Numbered from the stretch's first letter, positions 40,932 to 54,165 are shown. The stretch: DNA of 64,000 nt from Hymenolepis diminuta (GCA_900708905.1 CAADRB010000001.1:3009388-3073387), one strand, 5' to 3'. Program-made: numbers and translations. The notes: generated from the sequence alone by a model not told the origin.

Positions 40932-41112
40932 GGACAGAGGAGTAATATCATGGAGCCTTCCTAGGTAGAAACTCGAATTCTATTATCTTCTTTATTAACC
41001 AGAGTTTACAAATCCGGTTGGCCATTCCACTCACTGGGTGTACACCGATGGACATCGAATCCAATGATGGCTGACTTCACAGACGAGCATGTTAAACGTT
41101 GCGTCACCAACG
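40932..41112 (-). mobile_element. SINE-like element (copy C5), most complete
   Basis: Minus strand, in order: GTTTAACATGCTCGTCTG, TGAAGTCAGCC, a B-box-like GGATTCGATGTCC, ATCGGTGTACACCCAGTGAG, TGGAATGGCCAACCG, CTCTGGTTAATAAAGAAGA, then a tail with AATTCGAGTTTCTACC and ATGATATTACTCCTCTG. The tail is shared with the copy at 50351, so the unit is about 180-200 bp with a defined 3' end. No poly(A) tail is evident. The A-box half of the head is weakened. Confidence 0.75.
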
Positions 41113-42074
41113 AACACTTATTTCGTTTATTTATTTAACTCTAGGTCTAGGTGTAAAGCATTATCTAATGAGTAATAAAGCACATTTATTATCACCTTTA
41201 TTTTAATTGCATAGCAAAAGTAAATGCTCTCTCATCCCTAAATTTTAATCTTTTTTTTAAGTACTGAGTTAAATTCGTTATGATCATAGCAACATTTATT
41301 ATTTAAGGTGTGTTTATTTGAGATCAGCAATGAATAAAAAAAGACTTGTGGGTCTGTGAAACAAATCCATCCAAAATTACCTTGTTAGGACTTACAATTC
41401 ATAATGACAAACGCCCGAAATTCAAAATACGAAGATTATTTTTTATTAAGACAATCAGAGGATGAGGAGAAATAAAATACTCACGGTAATTAAGATTTTC
41501 AGGAATTATTTAAAGATTTCAACAAAAAAGACGAATAAACATTATTATTGATTATTTATCGGCTTAGTGGATAATTAAGAAGGCCAATAATCAAAGTTTA
41601 CTTTTATCATATAATAATATTTCAATCTGCTTTTAAAAATAATTTATAAATTTATTCCATATGTATCTTAATAATGTTTGGCCTACTCCAGGCACACAGA
41701 CAGACAGACATAAAGTTTGTGGGTTTATCGGAGCATCTAAGCACGCTTCATATACTTTCCAAAGAAATGCGACGTCATTTACAAAAGATAATTGATTCTA
41801 GTTTTTATTTTATTCCAGGAATACATTTCAGTATGTATTTGTCCTCAGCCGTCTCTTCATGAAGGAACAAAAACTTTTATTTTATTCTAGCTATCAAAGT
41901 ATCATTTGATGATGGATTTTAAGAGGGTAAGTTTTCCATTAACAGTGCATAAGACTCCACTTTGTTTGACTTGACCATTCATGTTACTGAATATGCCCTA
42001 AATTTAACTTCGATTCCCCAAAGTGGTTGTTATCAGTTGTCTAAATATCCCCTGGAGAAGGCAATAAATAGTTA
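41113..42074. other. No gene seen
   Basis: AT-rich; a 62-codon open frame at 41674-41862 has no recognisable features. Confidence 0.5.
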
Positions 42075-42215
42075 GAATAGTTGCAAATATTAGTGCATCG
42101 AAGGTTACGAATTTGATGCCCATCTGTGCACACCCAGCGGGCTGAATAGCCAACCGCACTAGCTTATTCTGGCTAATGAAGGGACAGCAGACTGCTGGGT
42201 TCTCATTAAGGAGAC
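42075..42215 (+). mobile_element. SINE-like element (copy C2)
   Basis: Head TAGAATAGTTGCAAATATTA and GTGCATCG, B-box-like AATTTGATGCCC, then ATCTGTGCACACCCAGCGG, ATAGCCAACCGCACTAG and TTCTGGCTAATGAAGGG. Same block order as the copies at 40932, 57860 and 14330. Confidence 0.7.
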
Positions 42216-43704
42216 TCTAATAATGAATGTTGGAAAACACTTTCCTAAATGGATTTGAGAGAATTGGAGAAAAAACTCTCCCAAAATATTATCAAACGTT
42301 TTACGGTTATCTACAAATCTTAGTTTATGTCAGCTAACGGCTTTGTAGCTATGGAAATGGAAGGAGTACCCCATAAAATATAATAGTGAAACCTATATAT
42401 AAAGTTTTCCCACCCCTATTTTGATAGAAACGTTAGGTGATAATTTTACTTTGATCAAACAGACTAAATTAATTAATAAAATTGAAAATTTTAACATGGC
42501 AGTCTCTCTATATTTATGAGAAATCGTGATACAATCAAATCAGATGGCAATTAAATAAGGATTAAATGATATCTGTTAATCAGTTTTAAAGATCACTATT
42601 TCCTTCCCAAAATTAGAGACCGATGTTACAACTTTAGAATCTGTAGCGGGATAGGACTAGAGCATCAACGAATTTGAGGTAAAAAGAGTAAGAAGACTTT
42701 GTAAAGAAAATGCATTAAGGAGAAATAGCAAAAAGGCATAGACTGCAAATGCAGTAGGTACGTAAGTGCCAGAATTAGTGTTGATCATCTGATGGATGTG
42801 GTAGGTACTATGTGAATCGCTGTAAGATCTAGCTGTTGGAGTTGGTGAGTAGAATTTGAGTGGCAGGAGCTTAAGCAACTTTTCTCAAAGAAAAAGTTTT
42901 AAGTTTATTTTCTTTCATTTACACTTAGTGCCGGGTCTGCGAAATTTGAAATGACCAAATTGTTGCTTCTGTTGAAATGGGCCAAAGCTTAGTTTTTGCT
43001 GAAATTAAACAATTACATGGACAATAGCGGAAGCTATATCAACGATTATCTTAAAGCCTATCAACTCATTCACTTAAATTTTTGTAAACTAGAAACCATT
43101 TCGGTATGAGTAATAGGGAGAGATAAATGAGTCATGTCTAGCACAGATTAAAATACGTTCTGTATTGTATGTAAAATAAATGTGATGTGCACTAATATGT
43201 ATGTGATATGCATTCCGAAGAAATGTGGCCCGATTTTGTGCGAAAGTAAGTCGTCTTCGGCAAAACGATACGATAAAAATCCGAAATACCAAGGTGCCAA
43301 TCAGAAACCAAATAATAAGTTAGATACGTGGATATTTATTTAGTAAAAGTGCGTGGGCGAGTGGTCGAATCCGTTCCAAATATAGTATCATTTTAATAAC
43401 TTATACCCCGGAGATATGTGACACTGATTGCCTAAATTTCCCAAGTAGAACAGATATGTTGGTTAATTACAGTTCCTCCCGTTTAACTCTGTGACGCATC
43501 GATAATGATACTGACTCCTGGTTTACGGGATGTGTTACAATCACCTGGCAAAGAACTCAGCCACAGCCGGTCAATTCAGTCGATCGAAGATCGTAAAATG
43601 TTAGAAGATGATAGCTCAGCTAGTTTCTGCAATCCCCAAGACAATTTATGACAGTTGTGAAGTTTAAAGCAAGGTAGTAATGAGCTAGAGTTATCCTTTT
43701 GGGT
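42216..43704. other. No gene seen
   Basis: AT-rich; short open frames at 42657-42878 and 43089-43292 (minus) have no recognisable product. Confidence 0.5.
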
Positions 43705-43762
43705 GCCAATGGCGTAGCTGTTTAGGTGCCCGTCTCTGAAGAATGGGTACTCATCTGTACAT
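43705..43762 (+). repeat. SINE head fragment (possible)
   Basis: ATGGCGTAGCTGTTTAGGTG, CCCGTCTCTGAAGA, then GGTACTCATCTGTACA parallels the tRNA-like head and first body block of the SINE family. The B-box is poor (GGGTACTC) and the body is missing. Confidence 0.35.
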
Positions 43763-45099
43763 TCCGCCATAATCAATAGTACTAGTCAAATCTGGTCAAA
43801 AAGGGAGAGGTAGCTTAATGAGAATTTCGTGTAATTCCGCTGGTTACATATATATTTGTATCTATGGTTGTCATGCCCACTATGACGTTCAAACACCCTT
43901 AGCAGAGAGGCTCTTGTTTAAAAGATGCTAGTGTCCTTTCCAACACCACGAACACTGCCATGACAAGACAGAAACTGGGCAAAGAAAACAGAGTGGCGAT
44001 AGCGAAATTGTAGTCAGTAAGATGAAATTCCGTGGGAAGTAGAAACCACTACCCATGTATTAGATAAACGAGGGAACTTTTTGGCTGCTTTAAGGTCCGA
44101 GAGATGAGTCATACACAAAGATACGTAGACACAGTATAAATCAGCTTCTGCAGACGCCTATGTTTACCTTAAGTTTGTATCAACCTCCACGACTGTAGTT
44201 TTTCAATAATATAATAAGATAGGATTTAGTCAAGGTGCGCTGTCCCTAAGTCTACTTGATCTTCTTCTCTTTGTTACGCTCACGAAGTCGTTTGTACATG
44301 ACTACGCCGTCTTTAATATGTGTTATTCTAATTCAGTATATTTTATTCGTTCCCACGTTTTAATGCTTTTGATACACGTATTCGTAATACTACTTGTGAT
44401 TTCCCATGTTTAAAGCATTTGTAGAACTCAATTCATTTTCGCTTAAATTCTTATCTTCTCGTACAATCCATATGATCAAGTCATGAAGTTAATTGATATA
44501 ATATCTGATGTTTAAGTAGCGTTAATTTTTGTTACAAAATTTCATTTAAATTTTACCTAATTTTTCATGCAACGTGCAACAAATAAGTGTCGGTCAAAAG
44601 AGCATGCAGGTTAGTTGTCACTTTACTCATAATATAATAAGAGAAATATGCATTGGGTCAAAGAAAACATAGGTCAATTGGATATGGCAAATGAGAAATG
44701 TGTGTATAAATAAGAATATAATAAATTTTAAACACTCATACATACATCTATTATATAAATATACCAGACGTTCTGGACAGATAATGCAGGTCATAAATTT
44801 AAATAATTTTCAAATTAAATACCCAATATTGCACAAGGAGACTGCGTTTAACTAGAACATTTTAGTCATTTTTCAAATAATCTTAAAGACATCCGAAGGA
44901 GTGAAATTGCTATGGAGTGTCGTATTTACTAAGATCTGACCAGCTCAATATTTGGATTCATTCGGTACGACCCGAAAATACCACCAGCGACAATTTCCAG
45001 CCGCCAAAATCTTAAGTATTGATCATTCAGTTACTAATGTCGAAAACAATAAATGCACTGCACAATATTTATTAATTAAAGGAGATCTAGATTGTCAAT
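43763..45099. other. No gene seen
   Basis: No supportable gene; AT-rich. Confidence 0.5.
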
Positions 45100-45326
45100 T
45101 TCTTTGTCATTTATCTGATAGAGAACGCTTCACACTTGGCAATTCATTTAAGTTGAGTCAGATCTCATAACTCTGACGTCTTTCGACGTCATTGTCCCCC
45201 TAACTCTGTCTAATTTTCATATAAACAACTGGCTGGACACTTGAGAAATCGATGTTTATTTTACTACGACCAGCTTGTAGACTGGGTGACTAGTGTCCAG
45301 AAATTAAGCTTGTCGCTAGCATTCCG
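45100..45326 (+). repeat. Repeat family B, copy 2
   Basis: Partner of 22645-22868, about 85-90 percent identical by eye. It contains a perfect 7-bp inverted repeat at 45174-45191 (TGACGTC, TTTC, GACGTCA). The other copy has one mismatch in the right arm. Both copies lie in the same orientation. Confidence 0.75.
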
Positions 45327-47531
45327 ACAGATCAATTTTCTTTGGACCTTGGTAGGAAAAACGCTAAATATTTGTGATAGGAGGCGGTCTGTTGAGCTGG
45401 ATTTTGGACGATGATGCAGATCGTCATGACTGAGACAGTATCTTTGGTATCCAAATATTTAAGTTTTATCCGCGTTTAAATTGACAGCGCTCAGTTTCTA
45501 AAATTAGGTGATTATTCTCTCATCCTAATGAATGGTACATTTAAAATTTCATGAATGGTTTCTTTAATAAAAATTATTTTAATACAACCTTCCAAAGCGT
45601 TTTAAATTTTAACATGGAAGCCAATGGCAAAATCGATAATATATTAAAACTCACATAGTTTTAAATAAATTACCCTTTAATTGTTTCTGATGGGAAATTT
45701 TAAAAAAAAGCGTTTTTTCCCATAGCGTAAAGAGATTCTACTTTCTGCTCTCCTGATTTGCTTCCTTAATGGCGCAAGTATTATTTACAATGTTGAACAC
45801 GGATTGGTGTGCTTTATACACTCGATGACCTAGAATGGACCAATCGCAACTTTGTACTGAATGTATGCGTCATACGGATTTGGCGCAATGTAGCGCAATA
45901 TTTGTGAAGCGCATCTAGCCAACACGGAGCGGTGGTTGCATATTCTCTGTCTATCTTATTTCATCTTTAAATTCGTGGCGCTTATTGATAGAGAGTGGAC
46001 TATAAAATGAAGTTCATTTGTGCTGTTTCATATAGAAAAAATTAAAATATATGAGCAAAACACAAGACATTAATCTATTTATGAAGAGTGCCTAATTATG
46101 GATCACATTAGTTTATTACATCTAGAAACAAATGATATGTAATATTTAAATCACATAACATTGGCACACCGCTTGTTGTGAAATATCGAACAAGTCAATC
46201 CCGGGTTACTTTATACTTCCTTAAGTCAGATTGCCTTCGATATATTTTCTAACTGAAATTAATGAGAAAATGTGGTTTCAGCCACATTAAAAACTTCATT
46301 GTACTTAAAAGACAATTTAAAACGCCTTATTATTGATCAACGTCGTAACTAGTCTCTAATTTATACGGCTTAATGCCGGAGAAGCATTTAATTTAATACC
46401 AAAATCGACTCATTTAAAGAATGATTTAAATTGTTTGGTCGATTTTATAATCAGACAGCAAATAACTTCCTGTTATATCAAAGAAAATTCCTACAACTGC
46501 CTTTATTCGATCTGCACTTGCTGGGTGATTTGTCAAAAGAAGCTATGTAATATGTATGTTGAAATGAATATCAATATACAATCTGTGTTAATAAAGGTTG
46601 CGCAACAAGTTATAACCACTCATAATCATTTTTGTATAAATCATGTGTTGTTGATTTTACAAATCTATTGCAAATTAATTTTTAAAAGTTTCGTTATTTT
46701 TAAAAGAGTTTAAACTACAGGGACGTAAATCGCCCTCATTAATCGGTAGATAAAATCGGTTTGCTTTAATGAGCTAACTCACATCAAATACATCGACCGC
46801 GGGTGTTAAGTTGGTACTAAAAATCCGATAATCTAAGGTCGTAAGATAATTAAATGCGATAACTATTAAAATGTGTGAAAGTGACCGAATCTCATCGAAT
46901 TAAGATGCATATCGAGTATTCTACGATATAAGGAGTTATAAACTTACCCATCTTGTTGTAAACAAAGGTCATTAAAGTCTACGTGACCTCTCTCTCCCCC
47001 CCTTCATGTGACTCATCATAATTCCCAGACGGAATTCGATTAAATCTTGACTTCCGCTCTTGTGCTTACATATGTGGTACAACAACAAACTACTTACCAT
47101 TTCTAGCTTGAATTAATGAATACATGCTTACTTTAAGATACGTACGTGTATTTTGTTTTCACGTGTAGCTAAGGCATAATAACCAGTAACTTATACCATG
47201 AATCCAAATGCATAAACTACGACATTTTGGATTTCAAAAAAGAGTTGCTTATTTATTCGCCTGTTGAACCGATTGAGATGACAGTAAATTTTGGGGGTTT
47301 GAATTTGACAGGAGTCCAGCCTACCTGAAATAGATGTTATTATAATTCATATTACTTTCTTATCATGCTTTTATCGCAGTAATTCAGATCCGGTAGTTAG
47401 ATGAAACCACTTAACTACCATGTGAAAGATAAACGTTACATTATGCGTCCATTTCAATTGTTCGCTTGTTACCATGGTTGTTCAACAAATGCATTACAAT
47501 AGAAAATTTGGCGCACTAGCTATTTTACAAG
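45327..47531. other. Upstream of the Sel1-repeat gene, no other gene seen
   Basis: AT-rich. It should contain the promoter of the gene starting at 47532, but no clear TATA or initiator could be assigned. Confidence 0.4.
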
Positions 47532-50500
47532 ATGGCCCGATGTAGAACGTCGAAACTCCCAGCCTACGTGGAAAGAGTACCACTAGCAAGAAGAAAGAAG
47601 CCCGATACCTGGTTAATTGTTGGAATAGAAATTTTAATGGCATTACTGGCCGTTTGGGCGGGAGTATTCGTCTATTATCGATCGCACGAACTGCCGTATT
47701 ATGCGACAAAGTTCTATGCCCACTTAGGATCTTCCGTAAGTCAGCTTTTACTAGTTAATTCATTAAATTTAGTTAAAATTATTTTAAGTGATAGCTCTCC
47801 TTTTATTTCCCTTTCAAGCGGTGCATTTTAATTTGGCAAAGACCAAGAAAGCACTTTTCAATTAATTGCTTTTAATCAAGAAGGGATATTAAGTTGAGAA
47901 AGTATTTAAATAAATTAAAACAAAACTGCAAATATATGAATTGCGTCACTTGACCTTTTATATCCTATTAATAATATTGTTTCTCCTTGATACATTTATT
48001 ACCAACCATGTGAAATGGCTAAAAGGGTAACCGGACCATTAGCAAGTCACTCGTATTTTTATAACTATTCTTCCTGAATCGAGAGGAATCGAATTGTTAA
48101 TTTTAATTTGGATTTTTCGTTCGGGAGTGAAAAATCGATAAATTGATATACAGTCACTTACCCATAGAATGATAATCAACCGATCAATATTTTACTTGCA
48201 ACCGCAGGGAAAATGTGCGGATGTATAACTAACTGCGCGTGCACGGCCTTTGCATCGCTAAAACTATCTTTAGCTTGGAATCCGAAGGACGAGCAATAAA
48301 ACAAAGCATGAAGGATGAAAGTTACGTCACCATCATCAATATAAGCTACCCGTTTCTGATTTCTGCAGTTGTTGGTAAGGCTCGCCGCCTACGCCTTTGT
48401 GAATTACGAAGTTCATTCGGTCATATTCATATTGCTACGGTTGCCAAAATTTTGCAGATTTAATTTATCGTTTGTTGCAGAAAATTTTGCAAATTTCGAA
48501 TATTTTCGAGCCTTTTTAATAAGGTTAATTAAAATAGGGAATTCTGTTTTAATTTTAGTACCCGAGGCAATTTTTAAGCATGAGAAAACAGTAAAATAAA
48601 GGAAAAATAGTTGTAAAGATGCCTTAAAAAGAGATAAAGTAGAAAAGATCGAGTGGAAGTTGAGAGCAAATTTTAGGTTTAGTTAATTTATTTTGACGGT
48701 TTTTCATATTCTTTAATTACCCACTTTTCTTCTTCTAACAGAATAATACAAGCTAGCACAATAAGGTAGAGTAAAAGGCGATTTCGTTAATATCCAGTCC
48801 GATTAAGATTGATGTAAGTCTACGAGCTGGATAGGTACACGTATATCCATCACATTTAAAGTAAGAGAAGAGGACACTGGAATTACATGTTAAATTTAAC
48901 TTTCTCTGTAGTCTAAAATTTTTCCTTTGGTAAAATGGTCTTTTATTTGGCATTCATATAGTTTCTACAGCATATTGTTTCTTATTGGTGATGAATGACC
49001 TACTCTTTAGGTAACAAGTTGATTCAATGCGAAATCACCAGTCTCATTGATTCTGAACATTAGGAACAAATATGAATGTAGTATCTTTCTTAACATCTCT
49101 ATACGCATTCTCTATCATCCTCTAGGAGTATGATTTCGTAAAAGTGTATTATGTTTGCTCAAACTTTTTATCCCAAATCCCATTTTATAATTCTTATGGT
49201 AAAGTGGGGTCAGTACCTGCACGCTTTGAAATCCTTATTGTTCCCCTTTTCCTTTGAAGTTAAAGGTTATAATTTGAGATAAATCGCCTTCTCCAACTCG
49301 TACACTTTCATAGTAGAATGCTCGAATAGTGTTTTTCCGAGGTGTTATCTCCCCGACTTCTTTTTCTGCTCATCCCATTAACTGGCACATCTCAAAACGG
49401 GATGCCTTACCTTTAAGTAGAAAGTCGGTTTCATGGATTTTCAGTTCAGCGTCATTTATTCCTTAGGTGGGATTACGTATATTCGCCTGACACATAATGA
49501 AGCCATCTGCCGAAATTACTATTATTATCATTAATTCTGCCTATGCCAAAGCAGAAAAACTCTGCTTGTTTTAATCATGGGAAAGCATCCGAATGCAGGG
49601 AACGGCGAACTAGTCCAACGAAGCATTAAACGAGGGAGGGGATCCATAATAAGTAGATAGTGAAATGAAGACACCACAAGTCCTGAATTCTGGAGCACCG
49701 AGTTTTTTATATTCTCAAAATTGGAAAAATTCTCTATCCAATGTCCTTCTGTTCAATCTTCATCATTTGCCTTCCTGGTTTATGAGTGGGATTATTTCTA
49801 TGATATCATCAGAGCTTGGTAACCAATTGAGTTATTCCCGTGGTTGGTCATGTCACCTCGACTCATTTGAATCTTTTTATGGTGGGTAAATTAGATTATA
49901 TTCAACATTGCACAAGTCAGCACAGTTAACTAAGGGTTAATTGTAATGTTATAGTACCATTATTAAAAATCAGATATCTGCCAAAATAATAATAAAACTT
50001 CACGGCTTAAAAATCCAATCTGATCTTCTGAACACCAAGAACTTAGGTATATAAGTATTGATTATAGATTTAAATTTTAACCGTAAAGTCATATTAATGA
50101 TTGTAGAAAGATACTTACCGCTTACAATACTATAAGTAGTAACTTATATCTAGAAGGGTCAGAGGCCACAGTCAGCGTCATTTGAACACATTAATTTACA
50201 GGATGGTTGCCTTGTGAACACATAGATATTCAACAGAGATCAGTCCTGAACTGAGCTAATCCAAATCTAGACATTAAGTTAGGCACGCTGTTGTATAATG
50301 CAGGTTTCTAATAAGTCCGCTTAGGAAAGTACTGAGTGGAACGCTCATCATGAGCAGAGGGGTAATATCATTGAGACCTCTTGGTGAGAAACTCAAATTG
50401 TGTCGCCTCTCTCTTCTCATTATTAGCCAGACTTAACCAATGCATTGCATCAGGTAGCAACACCAAAGTATGACAACTTGATTGATTAATTGATTTAGGG

Positions 50501-53500
50501 TAATCGGTCAATACCTGAAAATACTGCACATTTCCAGTGGTGTAAATGGCCAGCCCGCACTGATTAATTTTGGTCAACAAGAACGAAAGTAGAATGGAAG
50601 AGCAGGTTCTTGGTATCGCTTTCCTTGATTTCTTTAATGGGTTCGGATTGCTGCTTTGGAACTCTCTTTTACAGTTATTGACCAAAGTGGTCGAATATTC
50701 ATCCTTTCAGTAGTTGGCTCTGAAAACTGTGACTTTTGTCAGTGGAATATAAGAATGTTTTGCGACGCTAATGTTGAAACTTGATCCAATTAGTAGGTTC
50801 TTTTTTTCACAACATTTGATCAAGCTAACTGGGTTGTTATTCTAGACGTTTCTGGTGTTAGTTCTGGATGAATGGACAGTATCTTAAATCATAAATCATT
50901 CTTAAATCATTCTCAATTTGATTAATGGTCCCCTCGAAGCTTCTATATCTATGATGAATATTTCTCAAAATTTGTTTATGGTGGGAAATTTAATTGGCGT
51001 GTAAAGGAATCTCACAAAATACGGAAGAATTAAATGTTCTCCTCAATGCTTCAAACCCAAGGTGCATTCGAATAGGGTGCTCTGGACTTCCGGCGCCAGT
51101 AAAATATTGTGAGATCTCTGTTTTCACATTCATACTGGTGAGTCAGATGTGAAGATGATAAATTGTCTCCTTATTCCTATATAAGAATGAATATTCGTTG
51201 TCACCAAACAATCCATCATCATTTATACCATTCCATTTAATTTAGAAAGACAGTAGTTGTGTTTACGTTAGATCTAAGGTTTTTAGTAGACATGATCTCA
51301 GTACAGATTATATAATGTAGGGCAAAATGGTTTAAGAAATTGCTGGTGAATAAATTTCAAATAAAACTCAATTTTATGCGTGTTCTCCTCAGATTTATCT
51401 ACTATTCCCCTCCTAATGGCTTAAGTATAGTGTAAAGTATAGAAATATTATATGCACTATGAAAGATAATCACATCTTCCAATTGCGACACACCTCATCA
51501 TACTCAATATGAGAAAAGTGAACGCCAACACAAAAATATTAAAATTAAATATCCACACTTCCGTCGAAGAACCGTCCTGAACCACATTAATTGAAATTGC
51601 CACTTTTAGTAATATAGTAGTGTTTCGAAAAGTGATTAAACAAGGTTAGTAAACTGATTTTGGCTTAACAAATAGAGGAATGATATTTGAAGGCAAAGGG
51701 TCAGGTCAATAAGTCACTGCAGTTTCCAATATTTGACAAATTAATCTCATCATTTATTAAAATAATCATTCGCCTAATAATAATAACCCACAAATTTAAA
51801 GACCATATCGAAGATACGAATAGGATGTATGGCTTTCAAAATCAAGTTCAGTGAAGAAAGGGCCTTGCGAGGGTTTGTGAATATCTTTTCTTCGTTTTTG
51901 TTCACTCTTCCATCTTTGAAATTATAATATTCTGTGCTGAAGGGTGTATTAATGAAAACATTCTACCTTCATTTCGCTGACCAGCCTTGAATTTGGAATA
52001 AATATATGAAAGTACACACTTGATAGAGCATAAAAATAAGGAGAATGACTGTATGGCCACTTTCTTCTTTACACGTTTGTTGTATCCGACATGATTTTTA
52101 AGCCAACAGGTAGCAGTTGTTTTCGGGCTGTAATCAGTCGCCTAATATGCTAATATTAACCTAGAAGGTGTTAATAAATGGTAATCACTCTAAAATAAGC
52201 ATAAACAACCTAAAACATTTAGTGAAGTACAAACAGATGACGCGTAAAAGTCAAAATCAAGCAAATAAAGTATCATCAGTCAACCTTACCGCTAACTTCC
52301 TCAACGATCCGTCACCATCTTCGAGTTGGAACAGAAATTGGTTTTCGAGCCTAATGATGTTCTTATTACTTAGCATGCTCTTGAACATGTGAATATCAGT
52401 AGATCTTTAGTGGTAGACACGTTTCAATTATCCTGTATAATAGATAGAGTAAAGATTAATGATAATATAGTAACCTGATGATCTAACCTTCCATTAATAA
52501 TTTAATTTAAATTAATAATGGATATGCAACCGCTTTTATAATTGGAATATAATGAATCTATTAATGCTTCTTTATAAAATTGACTTTTAATTTGTCATTT
52601 GAATTAAAGTAGTCTCTAATATAGACATATTTGATAAGATAATTTTATTAGGTGTAGTCAAGTATTTAAAGTTTATACTTTACACTTAAATAACATATTT
52701 AAGTGTAAATGGAATGGAATCAATTCAAGTACTTGCTAAAGTATTTAAGCAGACCAAAAGTTCTTTTTCCACATCATTTCTCAGCCAATAAATGCATTTT
52801 TTCTCAGTGAGAAATCAGGATTTGAAGTGAAAAAAAATATATATATATACTCGTATTCTAAACATCAACTTACAAAAGCCTCTTCAGATATTAAAGATTG
52901 AGTCAATCGAATCTCTGTTTTCTTTTCATTATTTAAAAATAGTAAATCTGGTGAAAATATTTAAATACGTTGTGAAATAAGTAGTAAGGGCTTAAATCAA
53001 AATACCCCTGAACATTGTATGAACCAATTATGCACATATTTCATTCACTCTAGCACAGTTCACCAGTGCATGCAGATCGATATTACAAAAGCGCAAGAAA
53101 TAATCGATAGCTTGACCTACCACAGAACCAGCTAATGCACAAATTACTGCTCTTTTAGGAGGCGCAGCACATATTGAGCCAATATTATCTCAGCCGAAGA
53201 CATGAGGACCCTGAACACGCTAGACAAGCAGAGCATTGGTTAAATAAAGCAGCCGAATCTGGATATGCAGTAGCTGCTTATAATCTGGCCCTGGCACATA
53301 TTCGTGGGGATTTACCCTCAAATGTAACTCCAGATGCGAGCCATGTTCATGGTCTCTTGACTCATGCAATTAACCAGGGGGTGCATGAGGCTATGGGACT
53401 CATCCACATGTGTGGACACGGTCAGTGTTTCAAACAGCAGAGAAAGAAGAGAGAGCAGGAAAGAAAACAGAGAGAAGAGGAGGCGAAAACAAAGACTTCT

Positions 53501-53518
53501 GCTGCAAAGAATCTATGA
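47532..53518 (+). CDS. Membrane-anchored Sel1-repeat protein, two exons
   Basis: Exon 1 is 47532-47735 (68 codons), ending with a GTAAGT donor. Exon 2 is 53159-53518, after a TCTTTTAG acceptor. Both are phase 0, giving 187 residues. ATG context ACAAGATGGCC is good. Residues 4-23 are basic, about 27-48 form one hydrophobic membrane segment, and 60-140 form about two Sel1-type repeats: GSSEAQHILSQYYL...AEHWLNKAAESG, then AAYNLALAHIRGD...THAINQGV. The join falls inside the first repeat and restores it (A..G then EAQ..LS.YYL), which is the main evidence that these distant exons belong together. The last 28 residues are a Lys/Glu/Gln-rich tail. Sel1 repeats are helical protein-binding repeats, so an adaptor on an internal membrane is likely; the basic N-terminus suggests that end is cytosolic. 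I do not recognise a named orthologue. Further exons in the 5.4-kb intron are not excluded. Confidence 0.75.
50351..50445 (-). mobile_element. SINE-like element, 3' part (copy C9a)
   Basis: Minus strand: TTGGTTAAGTCTGGCTAATA, then CAATTTGAGTTTCTCACC and ATGATATTACCCCTCTG, matching body and tail of the 40932 copy. The head is missing. It lies in inverted orientation to the fragment at 50529-50595. Confidence 0.65.
50529..50595 (+). mobile_element. SINE-like element, body fragment (copy C9b)
   Basis: CCAGTGGTGTAAATGGCCAG, CCCGCACTGATTAATTTTGG, TCAACAAG matches the SINE body. Head and tail are not clear. Confidence 0.5.
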
Positions 53519-53630
53519 TTTGAAAATTCTTTTCACTGACATTCATTTACTCTAAATGTCTTCAATCATCTATTTGTTTATCTTAACACAGTCTTGTGGA
53601 TATCGGTGTATTTCGTTTCCAAGTACTGTT

Positions 53631-53640
53631 AATAAATAAA
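53631..53640 (+). terminator. Poly(A) signals of the Sel1-repeat gene
   Basis: Two overlapping AATAAA hexamers in AATAAATAAA, about 115 bases after the stop codon at 53516-53518. Position and spacing fit a normal 3' end. Confidence 0.6.
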
Positions 53641-54019
53641 AGGTAGAAAACTGACGCCGTTTTGTTCTTCAGTAGTGAAGTTCTCAAGAAGTGAGAATCT
53701 ACATTTGGGGGAAGAATTATTTTACCAATTTAAAAGGAATGCGTATAGAGTTCAAAATAGTGATGCTAAATTTTTCCTGTATAGAACAGTAAACGACACA
53801 AATATGAGCATAAAAAGCGGTTACATTTTCAAGATAATTATGGAAAAGAACTGTTCATCAGATTAAAAAGATTATTTATTAATGTTCTCATTAAAAATGC
53901 TGACTGCATAGACGAAAATTAAGATGAAGGAAGTCCGGAGATTTTGTTCCTTAAAATAAAGATTTATCTTGATGGTAAGTAAGGACTGATGTCTTTCCAA
54001 GACGATAAAGCGTTAAAGG
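53641..54019. other. No gene seen
   Basis: Downstream flank of the Sel1-repeat gene; a 63-codon open frame at 53675 has no recognisable product. Confidence 0.4.
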
Positions 54020-54165
54020 GAGACTCCCTGGAGCCACTTTAATGGTAAGCTTATATTCTACCACCCCTCGCACTAACCAGAATTAATCAGCCCGGTCGAT
54101 CACTCACGTCACAGAATGTACACTGTTTAACATTGATCTTTTGACCTCTGACCACTGTGCTTCCG
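54020..54165 (-). mobile_element. SINE-like element (copy C7)
   Basis: Minus strand: A-box-like GGAAGCACAGTGGTCAGAGG, then CAGTGTACATTCTGTGACG, GTGAGTGATCGACCGGGCTG, ATTAATTCTGGTTAGTG, and a tail with GTGGCTCC. The B-box is decayed. Confidence 0.6.

Larger units (their letters stand above)
47736..53158 (+). other. Intron of the Sel1-repeat gene
   Basis: 5.4 kb, long compared with the LDH introns. It contains SINE-like fragments at 50351-50445 and 50529-50595 and a fragment resembling the left end of family D near 49566. A short AT microsatellite lies at about 52838-52850. No open frame inside has both splice sites and a recognisable domain. Confidence 0.6.

Noticed and set aside
50368..50685. 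105-codon minus-strand open frame
   Set aside because: Composed of the two SINE fragments and the sequence between them; no protein features.
53174..53518. A separate 114-codon gene starting at TTG 53174
   Set aside because: The frame continues upstream to a splice acceptor at 53157-53158, the added residues EAQHI complete a Sel1 repeat with exon 1, and TTG is not a normal animal start.
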